Positions 1-6,134 of a stretch of 6,643 nucleotides of DNA are shown one piece after another. The position numbers and the translations under genes were made by a program. Numbering within the stretch: position 1 is the stretch's first letter; each line of letters begins with the position of its first letter. The DNA lies in the NCBI GenBank assembly GCA_903823545.1, contig CAIJTL010000584.1, positions 1 to 6,643 on the forward strand, given 5' to 3'. Under the pieces are notes generated by a model. The model was not told where the DNA came from, made no database searches, and worked only from the letters and a program-made list of their open reading frames with translations. Origin of the DNA: an uncultured Planctomycetaceae bacterium. GTDB taxonomy: Bacteria > Planctomycetota > Planctomycetia > Planctomycetales > Planctomycetaceae.

Positions 1-2
1 CA

Positions 3-1085
3 ACAACACATAAAAATCGCGACGAACGCTGCCGACCATTTCCCCGTACGCAGGTCCGCGACGACCGCTTTCAGGTTCCAGGGTGCGATGAACAACAACA
101 GCAAGGGAAAGAACATTCCCAAGTCGGCCAGCACCCATGCGCGGGTCATTTTCGTTTCGATCCAAGTCAGATACTGGCTGTAGTTAGCCACATTCTCAAG
201 AGGCCGAATTAGTGTGCCCGGCCAAACCGTGCCGTAGGTGGCCCACAGTCGATAGTAATGTTGCAGCCCCAAAGTCAGCACGGCTCCAAAAACGAGTGCC
301 GGCCCTAATCGATATTCTTTCGCTCTAAAATGCTTGCAGAAGTTTGCAAATGTTGCTCGTGCCGCATGTTCGCGCTTCGCCCAAAAGGAATATAGCGGCA
401 TCGCGGCGATGATCGGCAGAACCAGAATCGTGTTGAAGCGGATGTTTAACGCCAGGACTAACCATGCCGCCGCCTCAATCGACGTCCGTAGCCGGGGAAC
501 AGTCAAAGTTTCAGCAAACGCGACCAGCCCACAGAGCACCATCAATCCGGCCAGCCCATCGTGATGGATTCGCACCGTTGAAAACAGCAGCAACGGGCAG
601 AAAACAACTCCGACCATTGCCGTGACACCCCAGATCGGCTCGATTTTCGTTAAGACCATCAGTCGCCACGCGTAAATCACCCCTGACAGCGTGATGAAGA
701 CAGATACCAAAAAAATGCCGGCAACCGCCTCACCTTGTACGATGGGTGAGAGTTCTCCCTCAATCGGTTTTCTCGTGGCGACATAGGGCAGCATCAGCAA
801 CGGATTCGATTTCCATTCCATCGCCACCTTCAGCAGATACGGATACAGCGGCGGATGATGAAACAGTGGCCCGTGATAAATCGAATACGGAAAGTTACGA
901 ATCCGAGGGTCATCTTTCGTCGTGTAGTTCGATCCGTCCCAACCCATCCGCTCGGCCAACACGAAATACGCGACCTCGTCCCCTTCGTAATGAATTTTGA
1001 AGAGCATCGGACAATGCGTCAGCACTGTGAGTACGCCGCACCAGAGAGCAATCGTCAAATACGCTGAAAAGTGCCACTGCCTCAT
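3..1085 (-). CDS. GT-C superfamily (PMT/ArnT-like) membrane glycosyltransferase, 3' end outside window
   Basis: The frame is open from an ATG at 1085 to the left edge, giving 361 codons without a stop. An in-frame TGA directly upstream and an AAGGA ribosome site 5 nt before the ATG fix the start. The protein is rich in hydrophobic spans: a first one near residues 8-25, then roughly 118-137, 150-168, 177-190, 203-230, 261-275 and 318-335. After the first span comes an acidic pair in the setting EGDEVAYFVLAERM (D36, E37), then HHPPLYPYLL at 76-85. In GT39/GT83 enzymes these features form the first extracytoplasmic loop that binds the polyprenyl-phosphate sugar and metal. A second acidic residue, D176, in RIHHDGLAGLM matches the usual second-loop position. 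Family knowledge implies transfer of a sugar from a lipid-phosphate donor on the outer face of the inner membrane; donor and acceptor cannot be told. It follows Rieske A by 77 nt on the same strand and is probably cotranscribed. Confidence 0.82.
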   Translation of the reverse strand, partial: MRQWHFSAYLTIALWCGVLTVLTHCPMLFKIHYEGDEVAYFVLAERMGWDGSNYTTKDDPRIRNFPYSIYHGPLFHHPPLYPYLLKVAMEWKSNPLLMLPYVATRKPIEGELSPIVQGEAVAGIFLVSVFITLSGVIYAWRLMVLTKIEPIWGVTAMVGVVFCPLLLFSTVRIHHDGLAGLMVLCGLVAFAETLTVPRLRTSIEAAAWLVLALNIRFNTILVLPIIAAMPLYSFWAKREHAARATFANFCKHFRAKEYRLGPALVFGAVLTLGLQHYYRLWATYGTVWPGTLIRPLENVANYSQYLTWIETKMTRAWVLADLGMFFPLLLLFIAPWNLKAVVADLRTGKWSAAFVAIFMCC

Positions 1086-1162
1086 GGATATCCTTCAAGT
1101 ATCAGAATCGACCGAAGACTTCGCGGAATTGATGCATCTAAATGCTGTGGGTTTAGCCGTCG
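1086..1162 (-). other. 77-nt gap between Rieske A and the GT-C gene
   Basis: This is the longest non-coding stretch in the window. It contains an 8-bp palindrome GATGCATC and the ribosome site of the GT-C gene. I see no U-tract terminator and no convincing promoter, so read-through from Rieske A is the simplest assumption, though a weak internal promoter cannot be excluded. Confidence 0.4.
1091..1095 (-). promoter_or_regulatory. Ribosome binding site of the GT-C gene
   Basis: AAGGA on the minus strand lies 5 nt before the ATG at 1085. The A-TGA-AGG context places an in-frame stop right beside it, so the gene cannot start further upstream. Confidence 0.6.
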
Positions 1163-2302
1163 TCACGTCGTTGACGTGTTTGGTGTGATTGAATCGAAAA
1201 GCCCCATCTTCTCCGCGACATATCGCTGAATCCCGTAAACGCGTTCTTCTCGACAACTCAGGATGCCACGAAATGGGCTGTGCTTGATTCCTCGTTGGAC
1301 TGGCGGCCAGAAAGAGAGGTCTTCATTCACAATCCTCTTCCCAACTCGGAGGAAATACGCGAGTGAAAGGTCCTGGAGAAGTCGGCCTAACCAGCCGCCA
1401 TGAATCGCCCGCGGCGCGAAGCTATGGAACGTCAAACGAGTCCGCTCTGGACCAAGCGGCGTCAGAACATTAAATGCTCGGAAGATGTCTCCAAAATAGA
1501 GCATCGAATTGGGATACCAATGGACGTGGGCAAAGCGTCGATAATTCGGATTCTGAATCAACAGCCAGGTATAAAATCGAAAGCCATACGACTCCAAAGT
1601 ACGCTCCGACTGATAGGACATAAGATCACAATATCGCGAATACGTTGCCTCGAGTCGATGATCATGTAATTCTTCAGCACGGTAGTCTTGATAAGTATTG
1701 GGGTGAATCATCGGGACGTGGTAACTTTCGACCGCATTCTCCGCGATGACTTTCCAATTCACGGGTGCTTCAACCTGAAAGAGGTCGATTCGCCGGATAT
1801 TGGTGTAGTATTGCTCGAATTCATCGGCAAATGCTCCGAGGTGTTCACGCAATGATGGGCTTTGTTGGTCGAGGCAGACAAACACCAAGTCGCCAGCACG
1901 CTCGACTCGGAAGGATTGCAGACACAAGCCTTGTGCTTTGAAGCCGTGAAACGAGCGTCCGTCGGTGATCTTCGTAAGGTCACCTGACTCGTCATATTCC
2001 CATCCGTGAATTTGGCACTTCAAGGCTGTTCCGTGCGTGCAACCACGCCGGACGATTTCTGAATGACGGTGAGCACAAACATTGCGAAGCGCGTGAAGTT
2101 TGTCATTCCGATTGATGACGACTACGGGATGTCCCTGTACCTCACCGGCGAATCGGTCGCCATCGTGCCTGACGTCATCCACAGTGCAAAAAAACGTCCA
2201 TTGCGGCCTGAAGATGCAATCCTGCTCTTTGGAAAACCAGTCCAGTGAATAATATGCCTCCGTCGGAAGGATATGTTCCAGGCTATGAGAATGAACAAAC
2301 AT
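1163..2302 (-). CDS. Rieske A: Rieske [2Fe-2S] non-haem iron oxygenase, alpha-subunit type
   Basis: The 379-residue product has the two-domain layout of ring-hydroxylating oxygenase alpha subunits. The N-terminal Rieske domain has ligands C76-x-H78 and C96-x2-H99, separated by 17 residues, with the typical CQIHGWEYDESG context. The C-terminal catalytic domain carries NWKVIAENAVESYHVPMIH: iron ligands H195 and H200 and, from NEDLSFWPPVQRG, D328 as the probable carboxylate ligand. The residue bridging the two iron centres is E192, where naphthalene dioxygenase has Asp; Glu is seen in carnitine and betaine-type oxygenases. Length fits a homotrimeric enzyme without a beta subunit. It should use O2 and electrons from a separate reductase, which is not in the window. 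I chose the ATG at 2302 over the GTG at 2305 because GGAG sits 6 nt before the ATG but only 3 nt before the GTG. The gene begins 28 nt after SDR A ends. The substrate is unknown. Confidence 0.93.
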   Translation of the reverse strand: MFVHSHSLEHILPTEAYYSLDWFSKEQDCIFRPQWTFFCTVDDVRHDGDRFAGEVQGHPVVVINRNDKLHALRNVCAHRHSEIVRRGCTHGTALKCQIHGWEYDESGDLTKITDGRSFHGFKAQGLCLQSFRVERAGDLVFVCLDQQSPSLREHLGAFADEFEQYYTNIRRIDLFQVEAPVNWKVIAENAVESYHVPMIHPNTYQDYRAEELHDHRLEATYSRYCDLMSYQSERTLESYGFRFYTWLLIQNPNYRRFAHVHWYPNSMLYFGDIFRAFNVLTPLGPERTRLTFHSFAPRAIHGGWLGRLLQDLSLAYFLRVGKRIVNEDLSFWPPVQRGIKHSPFRGILSCREERVYGIQRYVAEKMGLFDSITPNTSTT

Positions 2303-2308
2303 CACTCG

Positions 2309-2312
2309 CTCC
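2309..2312 (-). promoter_or_regulatory. Ribosome binding site deciding the Rieske A start
   Basis: GGAG on the minus strand lies 6 nt before the ATG at 2302 and only 3 nt before an in-frame GTG at 2305, favouring the ATG. Confidence 0.5.
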
Positions 2313-2330
2313 GAGCAGGCTCACACCGCA

Positions 2331-3089
2331 TTATTGACAGGACAATCCGCCATCAATGACCAACGAACTGCCTGTGATCCAGCGAGCAAACGGCGACAGC
2401 AGAAATGCAATCGCATGAGACACATCTCGCGGCTTTCCCAATCCCAAGGGATGACTATCAATAACATTTTGCGAAAAAGTCGGTGGCATGATTTCCGTAC
2501 ATCTTTCCCACATTTCGGAATCGATTACCGCTGGTGCAACACAATTGAGACGAATCTGCCGTGCAATCAATTCGAGTGAAAAGTTTCTGACCATACCAAT
2601 GATTGCGGCCTTAGATGCACCATAGGCACCATTAATAGGAGCACCACAGATTGCCGCGGTTGATGCTAGCAACACAATGCTTGCATGGGGGTTGGCACAA
2701 TCAACTTGCTGCATGGCGCGGACAAGCATGGCCGCTCCCACAACGTTGATTTGAAACATGTAAGTTAAAGTCGCAGTATTCAGAGTTCGTAGCGGATGAA
2801 ATGAGTGAATTCCGGCGCAATGGACTAGGCCATCCAGCTTTCCGCTTCGGCCAACCAATTCACGCAACCAATCCAACACCGCATCACCTTGATTCAAATC
2901 AAAGCGTTCCACGATGTGGCCTGAACCGTGCATTTGGGAGAGAGTTTCGGAAAGTCGATCTTCGTCGCGTGCAGTGAGGATGACCTGCGCTCCCAGGTCG
3001 CCGAGGAGCAATGCACAGTCTCGACCGATTCCGGAACTCGCGCCGGTCACTAGGACTCGTCTTCCAGCCAACGAAAGTGGATTGAACAT
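2331..3089 (-). CDS. SDR A: FabG-like short-chain dehydrogenase/reductase
   Basis: This 252-residue protein is a classical SDR covering the whole family length. It shows the nucleotide-binding TGASSGIG at 15-22 and an Arg after the second strand (R41), which usually favours NADP(H). HCAG at 90-93 stands in for NNAG, and the catalytic set is N115, S143, Y156 and K160 (YGASK). The C-terminal WITGSSLVIDGG is typical of FabG relatives. The family interconverts hydroxyl and keto groups; with a ketosynthase in the operon, reduction of a beta-ketoacyl thioester is plausible. Oxidation of a product of the adjacent Rieske enzymes is the alternative. It starts 15 nt after SDR B ends and ends 28 nt before Rieske A. 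By hand count it matches SDR B at about 89 of the first 191 positions without a gap, so the two are paralogues. The ATG at 3089 has only a weak AGG 8 nt upstream. Confidence 0.93.
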   Translation of the reverse strand: MFNPLSLAGRRVLVTGASSGIGRDCALLLGDLGAQVILTARDEDRLSETLSQMHGSGHIVERFDLNQGDAVLDWLRELVGRSGKLDGLVHCAGIHSFHPLRTLNTATLTYMFQINVVGAAMLVRAMQQVDCANPHASIVLLASTAAICGAPINGAYGASKAAIIGMVRNFSLELIARQIRLNCVAPAVIDSEMWERCTEIMPPTFSQNVIDSHPLGLGKPRDVSHAIAFLLSPFARWITGSSLVIDGGLSCQ

Positions 3090-3104
3090 ATCAATGACCT
3101 AAAG

Positions 3105-3857
3105 TTACGGAATCGTCCAAGCACCATCGACGACTAACGAAGTGCCGGTGATCCAGCGTGATGTCGGTGCTAACAAGAAAGAAATCGCATACGCCACGTC
3201 TTCAGGTTGCCCAACGCCGAGCGGATGCTTCGCAGCTAGAGCTTGCAACGTTTCGGGAGGCATTACATCCGGAGTTGCGTCGTCGGAATTTACGAGTCCG
3301 GCAACGACTGCGTTCACTCGGATTCCCGCTTTGACCAATTCCATTGCAAACGCTCGTGTCATCGCCAGGAGGGCGGCCTTCGATGCGGCATACGCTCCGC
3401 TGGTTGGGAGTCCAACGATTGCAGCCGCTGATGAGAGCAACACCACACTCGCACCCGATGCGGCACAATCCGGTTGTTGAATCGCGCGGATCAACTGTGC
3501 GGCGCTGACGGCATTCGTCTGGTAGATTTCTTGGAGCGACGTAGAAGTTAGGTCTGCAAGTGGCTGGTAAATCTGTTGCTCGTCGCAATGTGCCAATCCG
3601 TGAAGTGGCCCGTGTCGTTGCACTACATCCTTGAGCCAAGCGACGATCGCATCGCCAGTCGCCAAGTTGAAGGATTCGCAAGAGTGCAATGTCCCCTCAA
3701 GTGAAGCGACTGTTGACTGCAATTGCGCGGCATCGCGACCCACACAAATCACTTCGGCTCCGAGCCGGCTGAGAAACCGAGCAGTTTCTCGACCGATACC
3801 GGATTCGGCTCCCGTGACCATGATTCGGCGATTGGTCAAATCCATCGGATGTGACAT
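3105..3857 (-). CDS. SDR B: FabG-like short-chain dehydrogenase/reductase with altered NNAG motif
   Basis: This 250-residue classical SDR is a paralogue of SDR A. It has TGAESGIG at 15-22, R41 (NADPH-type), and an intact catalytic set N115, S143, Y156 and K160 (YAASK), so it should be active. Two family motifs are eroded. The NNAG segment that stabilises the central sheet reads HCDEQ at 90-94, and the usual AP-G turn after strand six reads VVAGLVNS at 184-191. The C-terminal WITGTSLVVDGA also lacks the second Gly of DGG. The changes suggest a substrate or fold detail different from SDR A. The ATG at 3857 is preceded by GAGGA overlapping the stop of Rieske B, 9 nt upstream, so translation is probably coupled. 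Reduction of a ketoacyl thioester or of a keto sugar, or oxidation of a hydroxylated intermediate, are all possible. Confidence 0.92.
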   Translation of the reverse strand: MSHPMDLTNRRIMVTGAESGIGRETARFLSRLGAEVICVGRDAAQLQSTVASLEGTLHSCESFNLATGDAIVAWLKDVVQRHGPLHGLAHCDEQQIYQPLADLTSTSLQEIYQTNAVSAAQLIRAIQQPDCAASGASVVLLSSAAAIVGLPTSGAYAASKAALLAMTRAFAMELVKAGIRVNAVVAGLVNSDDATPDVMPPETLQALAAKHPLGVGQPEDVAYAISFLLAPTSRWITGTSLVVDGAWTIP

Positions 3858-3863
3858 ATTGAA

Positions 3864-3868
3864 TCCTC
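3864..3868 (-). promoter_or_regulatory. Ribosome binding site of SDR B overlapping the Rieske B stop codon
   Basis: GAGGA on the minus strand uses two bases of the Rieske B TGA stop and lies 6 nt before the SDR B ATG at 3857. This arrangement supports coupled translation. Confidence 0.6.
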
Positions 3869-4985
3869 AACCTGCGATCGTCGGCGACTCGGCCGCAATT
3901 TCGCGAGTTAATCGTTGATGAAAAGCCAGAATGCGCTGTTCAGTTGCTCCCAATATGGCGTTCGAGGATGCAGAACGAACTCCCCGCTGGCACGCTTCAA
4001 CCGGCCCGCGGTCTTCAGCCAAGACACATTGATTGAACTCTTCCAGATATCCAGACAGAGCCATTCGAGCCGATGTGAGCTTTCCCGTTGCGTCGTCCGA
4101 GTTTGGCAGCAACAGTCGAAAGCTCAATCGACATGCGTCGGCGCTTGTTGGCTCAAAGGTTTGGATGCTCAGCAACGACCCGTTGGTTAACCCCAGGCAC
4201 AGATTCGGATAGATGAAAAAATGATGGTAATGCTCGAAGTCTCGGCACGGTTGAAGCTGCGTCGAGGCGAGCATGTTGGCCCACCAATTTTGAGCCGCTG
4301 GAAACAATCGGTGACTGATCCGTGAGTGGCCGTCTCCCAAAACGGTTTCGCCGTGAGATTCTACGACGGCGATCAAGGTGTCTCGATGCACGAACTCGGT
4401 GTGATACGGTTCGATCGTGTTTTCAACTCCCTGCTTCCAGTTGGCCGCCCAATCCTGGGACTCAGTGACGAACGGACGCGAAAATGTCCGCCCCAGCGAT
4501 TCCAGCACTAAGGCATATTCACCGAGGTATTCATGTAGCGATGGCCCATTCTCAGACAGGCGGATGAACACGAACGAACCACAGCGATCAACTTGGTAAC
4601 GTTTCAATGCCAACGAATTTCGTTGCTGTTCGTCCAATTGAAACAATTCTCGCTGGCCGGGAATTCCGGTGGCATGCCCCGATTCGTCATAGGTCCAACC
4701 GTGATACCGACAGCGAATTGACCCATGACCACATGGGACGCTGCACAATTCCGAAAAACGATGCGAGCAAACATTGCGAAATGCCCGCAGCCCGTTTTCG
4801 CCGCAATAGACCAATACGGGCCAGCCACATGCATCCATTGTCACAAAGTCACCAGGGCGGGCGAGTTGAGCGGACAATCCAGCGAACAGCCAACACTTCT
4901 CAAAGATGGCGCTGCGTTCTCGCTCCAGCCAGTCCGCCTGGTGATAGGCCGCAGGACAAAGCGGGCTAGTCGTTGCTGCCGGCAT
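3867..4985 (-). CDS. Rieske B: Rieske [2Fe-2S] non-haem iron oxygenase, alpha-subunit type
   Basis: The 372-residue product is a second stand-alone Rieske oxygenase. Rieske ligands are C73-x-H75 and C92-x2-H95, separated by 16 residues, in NVCSHRFSEL and RCRYHGWTYDESG. The catalytic domain has NWKQGVENTIEPYHTEFVH with H195 and H200, bridging residue E192, and D325 in AEDRGPVEACQRG as the likely third iron ligand. The E/H/H spacing is identical to that of Rieske A, and the two are clearly related along their length, so they are paralogues with probably successive or alternative substrates. Electron-transfer partners are not encoded nearby. An in-frame start at 5030 exists, but I chose the ATG at 4985 because GGAGG stands 7 nt before it and homology begins just after. 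This start overlaps the end of the ketosynthase gene by 20 nt, arguing for a tight operon. The reaction could be hydroxylation, desaturation or demethylation; the sequence does not decide. Confidence 0.92.
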   Translation of the reverse strand: MPAATTSPLCPAAYHQADWLERERSAIFEKCWLFAGLSAQLARPGDFVTMDACGWPVLVYCGENGLRAFRNVCSHRFSELCSVPCGHGSIRCRYHGWTYDESGHATGIPGQRELFQLDEQQRNSLALKRYQVDRCGSFVFIRLSENGPSLHEYLGEYALVLESLGRTFSRPFVTESQDWAANWKQGVENTIEPYHTEFVHRDTLIAVVESHGETVLGDGHSRISHRLFPAAQNWWANMLASTQLQPCRDFEHYHHFFIYPNLCLGLTNGSLLSIQTFEPTSADACRLSFRLLLPNSDDATGKLTSARMALSGYLEEFNQCVLAEDRGPVEACQRGVRSASSNAILGATEQRILAFHQRLTREIAAESPTIAG

Positions 4986-6126
4986 AGAATGCCCTCCGGA
5001 CTTCCATCGGCAGATGCGATGCCGACTCATCTTCGACGGAAAACATTCTGTCGCGCAGCTCCTTCGTGGAAATTTCCACCAGCGGCGGCATGATCACTCG
5101 ATCCGTTTGGATGGCCACCGACGACCACGAGAATCCGACTCCGAAACCAGCTAGCAGCAATTTCATTGGCCGAGTCCGCATGGCTTCCGCCAAACAAACG
5201 GTCATCGTGAGTGGCACGGAAGCAGAACTGGTGTTGCCAAAGTCCGTCAACGAGAAGGGGACTTTGTCCAGAGGCAACTTCATGTGCTGAGCCAAGTGTT
5301 TCAGCATGAATTGATTGGCTTGATGAAACACGAACGAGTCCACATCGTCGATATTCCATCCTGCATCCTTGAGTGTATTGCGGATTAGCGGGGGAACGCG
5401 GTCGATCGTAAACAAGAAGACTTCGGTTCCATTCATGTAGACATCTTCGAGAGATCGGGGATTTCCGTCTGGTCCTTCCGCCGATTGTGACGTTGAGGGA
5501 GATTTGGGAAGTCGAAAACTCCCAGCGGGGACGATGAGCTGATTTTGTCCAGTTCCGTCTGTTCCAACTCGAAAGTGAATCGCGGGAGCATCTGCTGCGG
5601 CTTCAAAAGCTGTCACAGTGGCCGCATCGCCGAAGAGTAAACGGGACGAACGGTCTTCTTTCCCCACGCATCGCGTTGCCGTTTCGCCGGCTAATAACAG
5701 GACTCGTTGAGCCGCACCGCTGGCGATCAAGTGCGAAGCCATCCAGACGCCGTAGGTATAGCCAGAGCAGCCGAGGTTCACATCAAACGCAGCACAGTTT
5801 TCGTGAAGCCCCAATCGACCGTGGAGCGAGCAAGCCGTTGCCGGCAAAATGTAGTCGGGACTTTGCGTCACCAGGATTAGCGCCTCAACGGAGTCGCGAG
5901 ACCAATTCAATGAATCCAACAACGGTTCCGCAGCAGCCACGCACAGATCTGAAACACAAATTCCTTGAGCCGCCAATCGGCGGTGATGAATCCCCGTTGA
6001 TTGAGCGATCCGCTGAGATTCTGCCAATCCAAAAATAGCGGCTTCATCTTCAGGCGATACCACTTCCGTGGGGACCGCCGACGCTAGGCCAGCGAGACGA
6101 ACTCCAGTTACTTGAGACTTCCGCAT
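4966..6126 (-). CDS. KASIII/FabH-like beta-ketoacyl-ACP synthase
   Basis: The protein (386 residues from the ATG) has the thiolase fold of FabH. Motifs in order are STGIHHRR near 43-50, TQSPDYILPATAC at 87-99, the nucleophile C120 in NLGCSGYTYG, FGDAA at 165-169, H268 in FHQAN and N298 in GNTSSAS. The Cys-His-Asn triad is therefore complete. The family condenses an acyl-CoA with malonyl-ACP. The TQSPDY-LP-TAC and LGCSGY segments resemble, from memory, KASIII versions found in surface polysaccharide clusters more than housekeeping FabH. After the normal end of the family (GFGVGFSW at 327-334 and the last strand) there is a tail of about 45 residues; E. coli FabH is 317 residues. The ATG at 6126 has GGTGA 8 nt upstream, while an in-frame GTG at 6138 would overlap the GNAT stop by 4 nt (GTGA), giving 390 residues; either is possible. 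No ACP gene is visible. Confidence 0.92.
   Translation of the reverse strand: MRKSQVTGVRLAGLASAVPTEVVSPEDEAAIFGLAESQRIAQSTGIHHRRLAAQGICVSDLCVAAAEPLLDSLNWSRDSVEALILVTQSPDYILPATACSLHGRLGLHENCAAFDVNLGCSGYTYGVWMASHLIASGAAQRVLLLAGETATRCVGKEDRSSRLLFGDAATVTAFEAAADAPAIHFRVGTDGTGQNQLIVPAGSFRLPKSPSTSQSAEGPDGNPRSLEDVYMNGTEVFLFTIDRVPPLIRNTLKDAGWNIDDVDSFVFHQANQFMLKHLAQHMKLPLDKVPFSLTDFGNTSSASVPLTMTVCLAEAMRTRPMKLLLAGFGVGFSWSSVAIQTDRVIMPPLVEISTKELRDRMFSVEDESASHLPMEVRRAFYAGSND
4993..4997 (-). promoter_or_regulatory. Strong ribosome binding site of Rieske B, inside the ketosynthase gene
   Basis: GGAGG on the minus strand lies 7 nt before the ATG at 4985. It decides the start against the in-frame upstream codon at 5030 and shows that Rieske B is translated from within the end of the ketosynthase gene. 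Confidence 0.7.
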
Positions 6127-6134
6127 TGCTGTGA

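Noticed and set aside
1095..1135. Possible promoter for the GT-C gene (TTCCGC and GATACT on the minus strand)
   Set aside because: The boxes are poor matches and the spacing is about 19 nt; chance occurrence is likely.
1164..1178. Perfect inverted repeat CACGTC-GTT-GACGTG at the end of Rieske A, a possible terminator
   Set aside because: The stem is only 6 bp with a 3-nt loop, lies inside the last codons and stop of the gene, and no T-tract follows in the direction of transcription.
334..1188. Several short plus-strand open frames and a minus-strand one at 910-1098
   Set aside because: All lie opposite or out of frame with the GT-C gene, whose uninterrupted 361 codons and conserved motifs explain the region.
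3142..3681. Open frames of 112 and 159 codons on both strands within SDR B
   Set aside because: They lie wholly within a well-supported SDR gene in other frames, lack recognisable domains and are rich in Arg, Cys and Ser, as expected of shadow frames.
1163..4985. Classical aromatic ring-degradation operon (dioxygenase plus dihydrodiol dehydrogenase)
   Set aside because: No beta subunit, ferredoxin, reductase or ring-cleavage gene is present, the bridging residue is Glu, and the operon contains a ketosynthase.
4607..5093. Plus-strand open frames of about 120 codons opposite Rieske B and the ketosynthase end
   Set aside because: They are antisense to intact genes with clear motifs and show no family features or convincing ribosome sites.
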